Assembly (NCBI RefSeq): GCF_033473495.1
Contig: NC_088942.1
Location: 744,001-808,000 of the forward strand
DNA length: 64,000 nucleotides
Source: Cercospora beticola
Taxonomy: Eukaryota > Ascomycota > Dothideomycetes > Mycosphaerellales > Mycosphaerellaceae
Direction: 5' to 3'
The translations under genes were made by a program, and so were the position numbers. Under the pieces are notes generated by a model. That model ran no database searches. It was not told the DNA's origin and saw only the letters and a list, made by a program, of their open reading frames with translations. Position 1 is the stretch's first letter. Each line of letters opens with the position of its first letter. Shown here piece after piece: positions 55,103 through 64,000 of this stretch.

Positions 55103-58100
55103 TCAGTCGAACTTGATCGTTCCCAATTTCCTCGTCGTGGCAGCCTCTTGCACACCTCTTCGTGTTCTCCCCAGAGCATCCTCCCAGCCATTCATCACAT
55201 CTTCAGGCACGCCTTCACTATCTTCCAGCACCCATGCCATCCAGTTCACAACACTGACAGCCTTGTCCAAATCTCTTTCGTCAATGACTACAGTTCTGAG
55301 ATACGTGATCAATGCATCGACATCCTCGGGATAGGGCGGTTCATCGCTGAATTCCTTGAACCATGCACTCACAGTGTTCCGCAATTCAGGTAGCGTACTG
55401 AGTTTCTGGCTCGTGAAAGTCGGCTGCGGCGCATGAGGCGGCAGAACAAAGCGTCGCGGACCTGTTCGCGCGGCCACCACATCTTTCTTCTTGCCTCGAG
55501 CGTTCTTCGGTCGTTGATGTAATGAAGTGCCGATACCTCCGTGCCGCTGAAGCCGCTCTCGCCTTTGTTGAGCGAGGATCTCCTGACGCAATTCTTCAGG
55601 CAGTGCAGCAAGGACCTCTGGATCGAATTCTTCAGTGTCTGCGCTGCCTGCAGCTGCGGGCAGAGCGACAAAGTTTGATTGAGTCAGTGTAGAGTGGTCG
55701 TTTGCAGCGCTTCGAAGGCGTGAAGTGAGATTCTTTGCGCCTCTCGGTCGGCCGCGACCTCGCTTGGCTGGCGGTGGTGGCGGCAGAGTTCGTGTCTTTC
55801 GCGGGGATTGTGGCAGCACAGCTTGGCCAACACGTCTGCTGGGACCGGCTTGAGGCTTTTCGTAGTAACCTAGAACTTCAGCTCGTAGGTCTTCAGGTAG
55901 TGCCTCGAGAATACTTGGATCCAGTTGTGACTGTGGAGGAATGAACAACGCAGGCGATTGCGCCCTTGACGAAGACGCAGAGTCGCTCGCATCAGCAAGT
56001 CTTAGCTTCGGTATATACTCGGGCTCTGGAGGCCTCTTATCTGCCTTCTCCATGGAAGGCTTCGCTGGAGGTTGTCGTGCAAGCTTAGCTCTGATGTCCT
56101 CAGGCAACTCGGCCAGAACAGTAGGATCAACTTGAGTCGGCAACACGAATTGTGTGCCCAGAATGTTGAGCGGCTTCTTTGATGGTGTACCAGGAGCGAC
56201 TGGTCGAAATGCAGCGCTGGGTCTGTTTGCCTCAGCGATACGTTCCTTCGGCGGGGTGTGGCCTTCATCTTGAATCGGATCATCTCTAGACACTGTTCTC
56301 GGAATTTGAGGTACAGGCTTCGAAGGGCCAGCCTTGAACTGGAGACGCCGTTGGCTGCCTTGATCTGCACTTTCAGACCCAGGTTTGATTGCTTCGAGCT
56401 TTTGCATCTGTATTCCTATGCCTCGTAGCTCGCCAGGCGAAATGCCAAAAGATTTCATCATGGCAATCGTCTCTTTCGCAATGATCGCATGATCATTCGT
56501 GGCGACACCAAGCTGCAAACTCTTGTTGAAAACATCGCACTTGCCGTGTCCAAGATGCTTCGGCGGATCCAGAGGAGCATCTGCAGCACGCTTCATGACT
56601 TTCATCGTCAACTGCTTGCCCTTGACGCGCTCCTTTGCTAGGCGTTTGTGAAGCTCGCCAGATAGACCGTTCATGAACTCATCGACTTGGTCTTGGTTTT
56701 CGAAACGTACGCCCCAATTAACTTCTGCCGAGACAGATTTGCGCACGACCTGATCACCGACTTCTGCTTTGTCGATTCCCCGAGCATATTCATAGATCTT
56801 CTCGCCAGTCTTGGGTCCAAGAGTATTGATCAGCTTCTCTTTCGACGTCTCGCGTATGTCTTTGACCAATTTGATGCCAATCTCTTCCAGTTTCCCACCA
56901 ATGCTCCAAGCCACGCCAGGCAATTTTTGAACTTCCAACTGGCCGATGAAATCGAGCACTTCTTCAGGCTTGAGTTGGTATTGGCCGGCTGGCTTGGCCT
57001 TGCGCAAAGCAACCTTCGCTTGCAGTATATTGGCCCCAATACCAACCGATACCGCACAGCCAGTCTTCTCGAGCACCTCATCTCGAAGCTTTTGCGCGAT
57101 CCGGTCAGCAACGCTTTGTTCCCGGTTTACAGCACCTTCAGCACGACTGATGCCATCTGTGCCGCCTTCAGCAAAGCATATGACACTAATGTCAATGAGC
57201 GCCTCGTCGATGCTGACACTCTGTACAACGCCACCAGTCGCTAGAATCGCATCGTAGAATTTCCGACTGGCATCTTCGTAGCCAGGAAAGTCGTATGGCA
57301 AGATCTTCAAAGTAGGGCAAAGCTCTTGCGCACGCTTCATCCACATGCCATTGCTGACGCCAAACTTCCGGGCCGGATAGTTGCAGCTCGCGATTTCGGA
57401 GCCTGAGCCACCGCCATGCGCAACAGCAGCAGGCTTGTCTATGTATTGAGGGTACTTTTTGAGTGAGATTGCAGCGAAGAAGCTGTCGAAATCAACGTGC
57501 ATGACATACTTTCGCTGCGCTGGCTGCCTCTTCTGCTTGGCCTTTTGTGACGATGACTTCTCGGATGCCAGAGCCTGCAATTGAGACTTGAGATCTGCTT
57601 TCCAGGTTGATAGGTGGTGAAGCCGAGATTCACGATAATACTGATCCAAGAAGTCGGGATGCACCACAGTGGACTTTCTGATCTTTGGGTCAGACAATAT
57701 CAGCGCATTGTGTTCTTCCGCAGTCATTGCAGCAAGTTTAGAAGGCGAGACATTCTTGAGAATCTCGGAGTTGCGTATCAAGGAGTGAGAGTAATCTGGC
57801 TCTTGCGACCCTTCGCGAGGTCGCAAGGCTGACTGCTTTCCAGGCGGTGGTTCGGGCTCGATCGCGGCAGGACTTCTCGGATCGGTCTCGACCTTGTTGT
57901 CATCCTCAGGCGGGAGTGTTGGGCTTGTAGGAGGCGGGGTCTGCGGGGCGGCAATGGGTTCCTGCTCCTCCCTCCTGTTTTCACCCCTGTCTGCCATTTT
58001 GTCAGCGTCCTGCAATGCCTGCTCGATGGAGCTAGTTATCTCTGGCAAGCCATATTCGTCATCTTCGATATCTTCAACATCAGGAGTGATCGTCTGTGTA

Positions 58101-58711
58101 AGTACAGGCGGCTTCCGTGGTCCAGCGTGCTGCGACGCTCGAAGTTGGCTCGTATACCAGCTCGCGTCGGTCTGCTCGCGATAACCTTGGGTTCTTCGGT
58201 TGGCCTGGCTGACGACTTGCCCATTTTCGAATCCAAGGACTTTCTGTCCAACGCCCTCGTCCACTACTCGATATGCATCCCATGGCAGCAACTTTCCGGC
58301 CTTGATACTATCGACGACCCAGGCAGGCTTCACAATTCGGTACCGTCGGAACTCTTCCTTCTTCTTTGGCGTAAGATTGCTCGCGATAATATGCGTTACC
58401 ATGGTCTTGCCGTCCAAATATTGGATGAAGCCTCCTCCATGTTGGACAATCATGGTATGAAGGTCATTGAGAGAAGGCTGAGTGTAGCCGTTGACATGGC
58501 ATACCACGCCTTTAAAGATCTGGGGCTTGTCTTTCGACTGTGCTCGCAGATCTGCATCAAGATTCTGCAACTTGATCTTCTTGCGGCGGAAATAGTCACT
58601 GAAGCCTCCAAATTTCGAGGGCTCATATTCTTCGCCAGTCTCGTCGGTAAAATCGTGCTGTTCGATACGCTTCCGCACCAAATTGCTCTTTTGCTCCAGC
58701 CGTGAGCCCAT
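55103..58711 (-). CDS. REV1: Rev1 translesion polymerase/scaffold
   Basis: An intronless gene of 1202 residues. A BRCT domain lies at about residues 60-155 (IFKGVVCHVNGYTQPSL..IVKPAWVVDSIKAGKLLPW). The Y-family catalytic region begins at residue 404 with MHVDFDSFFAAISLKK, where the metal-binding Asp406 sits, and the second acidic motif is SVSIDEALIDIS. Three ubiquitin-binding motifs follow: DPTVLAELPEDIRAKLA, DPSILEALPEDLRAEVL and DPEVLAALPEELRQEIL. The last ~100 residues form the C-terminal domain that binds Rev7 and other polymerases. Rev1 inserts dCMP opposite lesions and scaffolds polymerase zeta at ubiquitinated PCNA. Its 3' end lies 55 bp from the oxidoreductase stop, a convergent pair. 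Confidence 0.95.
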   Translation of the reverse strand: MGSRLEQKSNLVRKRIEQHDFTDETGEEYEPSKFGGFSDYFRRKKIKLQNLDADLRAQSKDKPQIFKGVVCHVNGYTQPSLNDLHTMIVQHGGGFIQYLDGKTMVTHIIASNLTPKKKEEFRRYRIVKPAWVVDSIKAGKLLPWDAYRVVDEGVGQKVLGFENGQVVSQANRRTQGYREQTDASWYTSQLRASQHAGPRKPPVLTQTITPDVEDIEDDEYGLPEITSSIEQALQDADKMADRGENRREEQEPIAAPQTPPPTSPTLPPEDDNKVETDPRSPAAIEPEPPPGKQSALRPREGSQEPDYSHSLIRNSEILKNVSPSKLAAMTAEEHNALILSDPKIRKSTVVHPDFLDQYYRESRLHHLSTWKADLKSQLQALASEKSSSQKAKQKRQPAQRKYVMHVDFDSFFAAISLKKYPQYIDKPAAVAHGGGSGSEIASCNYPARKFGVSNGMWMKRAQELCPTLKILPYDFPGYEDASRKFYDAILATGGVVQSVSIDEALIDISVICFAEGGTDGISRAEGAVNREQSVADRIAQKLRDEVLEKTGCAVSVGIGANILQAKVALRKAKPAGQYQLKPEEVLDFIGQLEVQKLPGVAWSIGGKLEEIGIKLVKDIRETSKEKLINTLGPKTGEKIYEYARGIDKAEVGDQVVRKSVSAEVNWGVRFENQDQVDEFMNGLSGELHKRLAKERVKGKQLTMKVMKRAADAPLDPPKHLGHGKCDVFNKSLQLGVATNDHAIIAKETIAMMKSFGISPGELRGIGIQMQKLEAIKPGSESADQGSQRRLQFKAGPSKPVPQIPRTVSRDDPIQDEGHTPPKERIAEANRPSAAFRPVAPGTPSKKPLNILGTQFVLPTQVDPTVLAELPEDIRAKLARQPPAKPSMEKADKRPPEPEYIPKLRLADASDSASSSRAQSPALFIPPQSQLDPSILEALPEDLRAEVLGYYEKPQAGPSRRVGQAVLPQSPRKTRTLPPPPPAKRGRGRPRGAKNLTSRLRSAANDHSTLTQSNFVALPAAAGSADTEEFDPEVLAALPEELRQEILAQQRRERLQRHGGIGTSLHQRPKNARGKKKDVVAARTGPRRFVLPPHAPQPTFTSQKLSTLPELRNTVSAWFKEFSDEPPYPEDVDALITYLRTVVIDERDLDKAVSVVNWMAWVLEDSEGVPEDVMNGWEDALGRTRRGVQEAATTRKLGTIKFD

Positions 58712-59198
58712 GTTGTCGTGTACCAGGCATGGTGGCTGCCTTGACTATCGCATGTGGCGACTGAGCGACTCGAGGGTGCAGCCGGAGGCCCTCAGTGCAT
58801 TTGTGCTGCACAGTGCGGCTTCTCCAAGTCGGAAACAGGATAAAAGGGGCGAAGAACGGGTCAGAGAGCGGTTCGCAGACGACGTTCCTTTGTCTTGTGA
58901 AGTCGCGTGGCAGACGCGATGCGAGGTGCTGACGTCGACCAGGGTTCGCGCGGTGAGGATCGCTTCTCGGCCCGATCGCGCCGGAGGCTCGGTGCTGGCC
59001 TTCGAAAATCTCGAGCTCTTTCCTGCATTTTAGAGCTCTTTTTCTCTCGACTGCTTTTCCATCCAGCCACTTTCTCTAATCCCTAATACTTTGCTACAAA
59101 GCAGAGAACACCCAAGCAGTTCAGTACAGCCTGTTCCATACAGACTGAATAAACTCTGCGCCTCAGAATCACCGACTTGCTGCGATCAATTTATCAAA
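58712..59198. promoter_or_regulatory. Divergent promoter of REV1 and FKBP
   Basis: 487 bp between the REV1 start (minus) and the FKBP start (plus). No gene and no clear TATA box. Confidence 0.5.
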
Positions 59199-60758
59199 AT
59201 GGCCGGCATGCTTCCCATGGCCCTCTACGGCCTCGAGGTCCCCGCTGGCGATGTCGCCATTCCAGCGCGACCAGACATCCCATCGGCGTACCGGATCACC
59301 ATGGCTGCCATCGATCCCAGCGCTGAGCCCGAGGGAGAGGAAGGCCAGCCAGCTCGTGCGACGCTCAAGATCATCCGCCAGGCTTTGACTGAAGACTACT
59401 CGGACGACGAAGACGAGGAGGACTTCGACATTGAGGAGCTTGAGCGCATGCTGGGCGAGCAAGGCGACTCTGACGAGGATAGCGACGAGGAGGAAGCCAA
59501 CGGCGGTCCAAGCGATCCTGCGAAAAGCAAGGCTGCTCGCAAGGCCGCTGCTCAAAAGGCTATCGAACAGCTCATCGCTGAGCAGGACGACGATGACATG
59601 GATGTGGATGAGAAGCCGAATGGTGTCAATGGCAAGAAGTCTGCCAAGGCTTTGGGCAAGCGCCCAGCTACTGACGACGAGGACTCGGACGATGAGGAGA
59701 TTGACAGCGATGATGAGGAGGAGTATGAGGAGTTCGTCATCTGCACGCTCGATCCTGAGAAGGTATGTCTCTTGCGACCTCAGTACCATGACTTCGACTA
59801 ACCATTCCTTCAGCACTACCAGCAACCACTCGACATCACTGTTGGTGAGAATGAGCGTGTTCTGTTCAAGGTTTCCGGAACGCACTCCATCTTCCTGACT
59901 GGCAACTATGTCCAGCCAGCTGATGAGCACAGCCATGAGCACGGCATGTACGACCCAGACAGTGATGAGGAGGACGAGTACGACCTCGAGCCAGATAGCG
60001 ATGAGCTTGACGAATATGACGAGGAGGATGAGCTGGACGACATGGAGGACCCACGCATTACAGAGCTCGACGAGGAGGACGAGGCGCCTGCTCTCATCGA
60101 GGCTAAGCCATCCAAGGCCGACAAGAAGGGCAAGAACAAGCGCCCTGCTGAGGACGAGACCGCAGACGGCTCTACGATCGACGAGCTGATCGCAAATGCT
60201 GCCAAGAAGGAGGGCGCGAACGGCGAGAAGCTCAGCAAGAAGCAATTGAAGAAGCTCAAGAAGAACGACGGTACCGCCGTTCCAGCCGACGAGGTCGCAA
60301 AGAAGGAGGCAGAGGCTCCAAGCTCCACAAAGTCTGACAAGAAGGTCTCTTTCGCCAAAGAGCTCGAGCAAGGCCCAACTCCCACCAAAGACGCGAAGAA
60401 GGACAAGGCAGCCACCGGTCCACGCACTGTCAACGGCGTCAAGATCGATGACCGCAAAGTCGGTTCTGGTCCCGCAGCAAAGGCCGGCGACCGCGTCGGT
60501 ATGCGCTACATCGGCAAGCTCGAGAGCGGCAAAGTCTTCGACTCGAACAAGAAGGGCAAGCCTTTCAGCTTCAAGCTCGGCTCCGGCGAAGTCATCAAGG
60601 GTTGGGACATCGGTATCGCCGGCATGAGCGCTGGCGGTGAACGCCGTATCACCATTCCTGCCCACCTCGCCTACGGCAGCCGTGGAGCTCCTCCTTCAAT
60701 CCCAGGCAACGCAACTCTCGTTTTCGACGTCAAGCTCCTCGAAATCAACAAGAAGTAA
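59199..60758 (+). CDS. Nucleolar FKBP-type prolyl isomerase (Fpr3/Fpr4-like)
   Basis: Exons 59199-59762 and 59814-60758 are joined over a 51-nt intron (GTATGT..CTTCAG) in phase, giving 502 residues. The N-terminus is a nucleoplasmin-like domain ([32 protein letters not shown]), continued after an acidic insert by [20 protein letters not shown]. Two long Asp/Glu-rich acidic tracts and Lys-rich blocks follow. The C-terminal FKBP domain is complete: [39 protein letters not shown] and [20 protein letters not shown]. Yeast Fpr3/Fpr4 are histone chaperones and prolyl isomerases of histone H3 in the nucleolus. The start ATG follows a CAAA context. Confidence 0.95.
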
Positions 60759-61221
60759 AGCATTTGTCTGTGTTCCGATCGACTGTACGAGTGTGAGAGA
60801 AAGAGAAGAATTGCATCATCATCATCAGCCTACTTTCCAGTTTAACCCAAGTGCTGGAGGGAAGGACGGCTGGAAAATTTGTTTGCAAAGTCTGTTCTTG
60901 ATTTTTCGGGTGTTTTTGTTCGTCTTGGGCGTGTGTCTGTTAGAGAAATGAACAGAGTATATGTGTGTGTACAAAAAAGCAAATGGGCGTCAAGTGCTAG
61001 CAGGCGTTCTTTCTTCACTCAAGTTTCGAGACGGGGAATGTAGGCGTAGGTAGTGTGGCTGCAATACGCTGAAAAACTAAATTCCAAATTATGATGATGT
61101 CCGAATGGCGATGAAGGTGCTTGAAGTTGTAAGAGATTCATAAAACCCGCTGCCCTAAAAGTATATCTATACAACCTCCATTCTCCCACCAGACCGCATA
61201 GCAGCAGCAAGCTCATGAAAA
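60759..61221. other. Convergent 3' region of FKBP and RRP14
   Basis: 463 bp between two convergent genes, probably both 3' UTRs. It has a short ATGTGTGTGTGTAC repeat at about 60961-60972. No gene seen. Confidence 0.5.
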
Positions 61222-63031
61222 TCATGCTTTGAATCTCCCTTCAAACCCAGCTCTGGCCTTTTTCTTCCCACCACCAGGCTTCCCACCGGGTTTACCGCCC
61301 TTTTTCTTGCCAGGCTTCGATCCTTTCTCTTCTCTCCGTTTTGCAAGATTCGCTTCACGCTTCTTCTGCTTCATCTCTTTGCCCTTGACAACAGCTTCCT
61401 TGCGCTCATTCCATTCTTGTTCACTCTTGCCCTTCGCCTTCTCTTTACGCTTCAGAGCTTTCTTCAACAGACTCGTATCGTCTCGTATCCGTTCACCGTG
61501 CGCGCGCTTCTTGGCGTTCAACCACATGTCCTTCTCTGCGATGTCTGCTTTCTTCGCTGGGTCGAGCCCCGCGAGTCTGGCTTCTTTCTTTTGCGCCGCG
61601 AGGAGCGCGGTCTTGGGATCCTGTGGGCCCTTTTTCCTGACTGCGTCCTTTAATGTGCTGAGTTCTGCATCCGCAGCTGTGCCATCTTCGAATGCCAATT
61701 TGGAGAAGGCGAAGCTGTTCTCGGCGGGCGATCGAGGTCTGGGACTATTCCTCCCGCTGAAGATATCAGCCGCAGGGCTCCCAGAGCCTCGTAATTGTTC
61801 CTCTCGCTTTCGCGCTTCTTCCTCCTTGGCCTTTTGGCGCAGCTCCTTCTTGTGCGCTTTTCGTTGTTCTTCCTTTTTCCTTCGCTGGTCGAGGAGCTCT
61901 TGTCTGGATTTTGCGGGCTTGCCATCAGCGCCATCAGCTTTGCGCTTCGCTCTCAGCTCTTCGATTCGCTTCCGTAACCGTTCTTGCAGCTCGGCTTGGT
62001 CGACATTGGGAAGTTGAATTTTGGGTGAAGATGTGCCGGATGGTATTTCGGCAGCGGCTGTGGATGGGTCGAATGCAGGAAGTGATATTTGCTTCGGCGC
62101 TTTGGCTTTGGCTTCAAGTTTAGGCTTCGCTTTCGTTGTAGAGGTTGATGCGGTATTCGTTGTTGCGGATGGCTTTTGCTTCGATGCAGGTTTTTCCGCC
62201 TTCTCGGCGACAGGCTGTGGGTCCACGGAGGAGGAGGATGAGGCTTCAGAAAGGTTAGTCGCTACGTCAAAAGCTGGGCTATTGACATTCGGACTTGTCG
62301 GTGTAGAAGATGCCTCTGCTTCTTCGTCCTCCTCTTCTTCCTCTTCATCCTCTGAGCCAGCAAGTCCCGAAAAGTCGACCTTGGCGAGATCCGCGGCATC
62401 ATTTTCTGTGGCATCCTCGTGGTCGTCCTCGTCCTCGTCTTCGCTGTCGGTGGCGCCTCCATTTGCTTGGTCTTCCTCGACATCCTCTCCCTCCTGCTGC
62501 TTCTTCTTCGCCTCCATCTTCGCCTTCGCCTTCTCGATCTTTGCATCGATTTTGGCCTTCTTCGCCTGACGCTTCGCTTTCCGCTTCTCCGCGATCTGCT
62601 TTCGCCTCACTTCTGGATCAACGTCATCCTTTTTCTGTCGCTTATTGCCAGCTTCCGCATCGGCTTCTTTCTCCACACCTTCCTCGGCCTCATCGTCCAA
62701 GCCCAGCTCCCGTTTACGTTTCTTTTCGCGCTCTTTCATTATGTCCAGAGCGCTTTTCTGGTTCGCCGGGTCTAGTTTTGCCTTTTTCGCGGCTCGCTTT
62801 TGCTCTTTCGTTTGCTTCTTCCTGTTCCATTGTTCGTCCGGGTTCAGTCCATCCTCTATTTGTGCGCCGTAATAGTCGCGGGCGGGTGTTAATGCCAGTA
62901 GAGACTCGAAAGCTTTGCTGTGGCTTTGGAGGCGTTCCTGCTGCTGCATTAGAAGTGCCACTTAGGTGTGCTTGAGTGCGCTTGCATACCTCGAGGCCGT
63001 CAAGCACATCGTTCTGCTGCTCTTCCGCCAT
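61222..63031 (-). CDS. RRP14: Rrp14/SURF6-family ribosome biogenesis protein
   Basis: Exon 1 is 63031-62990 (MAEEQQNDVLDGLE) and exon 2 runs from about 62937 to 61222, across a 52-nt intron, giving 585 residues. The N-terminal Rrp14 motif is ERLQSHSKAFESLLALTPAR with YYGAQIEDGLNPDEQWNRKK. Long Lys/Glu coiled-coil and acidic tracts follow. The C-terminal SURF6 domain shows KRAHGERIRDDTSLLKKALK and RKEKAKGKSEQEWNERKEAV, and the protein ends in a Gly/Lys-rich basic tail. The family acts in the nucleolus in 40S/60S assembly. The acceptor is a CAGCAGCAG triplet (62946-62938): three in-frame NAG sites. The last one is favoured by distance from the branch site CTAAT and by family alignment (LE then ERL). 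Confidence 0.93.
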
Positions 63032-63676
63032 GGTGCTGTCTCAGTGGCAATGAACGAGTGTCGCAGGCGAATGTGCGTCTGCCAGCCTTCACCGGCGAGC
63101 TGGAGAGAATTTCGAGGTCGCTGAAACTCTATGAACCCTGCAGTGGGGTACACTAATTAAGCGAGTCGGCAAGTCGGCCTTTCACGCTGGCAACCACGCC
63201 AACCGTCAAACCAAACATTCAATTGTGCACGCGAGCTTTTGCTCAACGCGTTACACACTCCAGATCGTTGACATTCGTGCGATACTGAACCATTGCGCGG
63301 CCTGAGTCGGTGGAATGAGCAACTGACGCACTCGCGGCGGCAATGCTTCGGCCGCTGATTGCGTACGAAGTCTTCCACATTCGACTTGGATGCTCAGCCA
63401 CGCTATAGCCACCTCATGCTTCATCATCCTGGCGTCTCGCTCGTGAAGTCTGCAGTTCGTTCGACTTCCACCACTTGTACATATGGAATAGTGCTGGACA
63501 CTCTTACGGCCTCGAAATACCCGTCCGCGCGGTTTGACAGATTTCGAATGATGCTACGATAGCCTGGAACGAAGCTGCCCGAACAAGTCTGATAGCGACT
63601 GCCTAGTCGGATTCGCACAACGCTCTCCAACGTTCAAAGACGTTTCGAGTTCTCGTTGGCACACACCACCAATAAC
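63032..63676. promoter_or_regulatory. Divergent promoter of RRP14 and right-edge gene
   Basis: 645 bp with no supportable gene. Confidence 0.5.
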
Positions 63677-64000
63677 ATGACTTACGATATGGAGACTACC
63701 ATAGTAGAGGCTACCTCACTCTCCACAGTTACCGACATCGCAGCGAACCCGCCACTAAAGCTGGGATTCAAGCAGGACATACCGCATCTACCACTTGTGC
63801 TATACATTGCACGTGTACCCGGAAGCCGCGATGTATTCCTCACGCCGATGAAGCCACGAGAAAAAGTGGTCACAGCCGAGGACATTTCGAGCTCTTTGTA
63901 CTACATACATGTCAATTCGCCAGAGGACTACGAGGAGCCGAGGGGACGTCCATCATCAGTCAATGCAGATGCGTCCCAATTGGTCTCAATACAAGAAGAC
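63677..64000 (+). CDS. Start of an unidentified gene, cut by the window edge
   Basis: From ATG at 63677 a frame of 108 codons runs open to the last base. It begins MTYDMETTIVEATSLSTVTD and continues with HLPLVLYIARVPGSRDVFLT and LYYIHVNSPEDYEEP. The Kozak-like context is AAC ATG A. No domain is recognisable from this fragment. The steady codon usage and the absence of stops suggest a real first exon, but a chance frame cannot be excluded. Confidence 0.55.
   Translation, partial: MTYDMETTIVEATSLSTVTDIAANPPLKLGFKQDIPHLPLVLYIARVPGSRDVFLTPMKPREKVVTAEDISSSLYYIHVNSPEDYEEPRGRPSSVNADASQLVSIQED

Noticed and set aside
59169..60665. 498-codon open frame antisense to the FKBP gene
   Set aside because: Low-complexity Leu/Val-rich product created by the acidic repeats on the coding strand; it ignores the intron.
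61229..62569. Long Ser/Phe-rich open frames antisense to RRP14
   Set aside because: Shadows of the Lys/Glu-rich coding strand; no family features.
1..64000. CRISPR arrays, bacterial operons or transposons
   Set aside because: The DNA is nuclear fungal; no regularly spaced direct repeats with spacers, transposase or reverse transcriptase, or long terminal repeats were seen.

Overview
This window is nuclear DNA of a filamentous ascomycete. Genes carry short introns (about 42-120 nt) with GT..AG ends and CTAAC/CTGAC-type branch sites. Recognisable fungal genes include a StuA APSES regulator, GCN1, REV1, COQ1, CHL1, SRC1/HEH1, RRP14 and an ornithine decarboxylase antizyme. The style fits Dothideomycetes (Mycosphaerella-like), but that placement is inference. 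Many genes had to be assembled from exons by hand, and phase was checked at every junction.

Layout. 1-2.9 kb: promoter and a catalase. 3.1-5.15 kb: a tandem array of seven RNA genes that look like tRNAs in which the anticodon arm is replaced by a long, copy-specific hairpin domain. 5.4-6 kb: a small secreted Ser/Thr-rich, probably GPI-anchored protein. 7-20 kb: a DHX29-like DEAH helicase and GCN1, divergent from a 354 bp promoter; both are tied to translation. 20-25.4 kb: an NDR-family kinase with an in-frame TAG upstream of its kinase domain, and an ODC antizyme that needs a +1 ribosomal frameshift. 27.5-29.3 kb: StuA, followed on its 5' side by about 8 kb without a recognisable gene. 37.4-39.6 kb: the inner nuclear membrane protein Src1/Heh1. 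40.4-43.7 kb: three tandem BTB/POZ-like genes. 44.5 kb: a secreted cysteine-containing protein. 45.3-64 kb: dense housekeeping genes (CHL1, a Vma12-like V-ATPase assembly factor, COQ1, an ankyrin protein, a kelch protein, a quinone oxidoreductase, REV1, a nucleolar FKBP, RRP14) and the start of an unknown gene cut by the right edge.

The strongest candidate for an undescribed system is the tRNA-like array. All seven copies keep a tRNA acceptor stem, D arm (A box) and T arm (B box), and all end in a T run that would stop RNA polymerase III. Each lacks an ordinary anticodon loop. In its place sits a stem that keeps pairing with compensatory changes and opens into unrelated but strongly folded inserts, including a near-perfect hairpin of about 39 bp in one copy and a chain of four perfect hairpins in another. 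Other points of interest are the antizyme frameshift, the kinase stop codon, a Src1 intron with two acceptors giving different C-termini, and a catalase whose distal active-site Asn is replaced by Leu.
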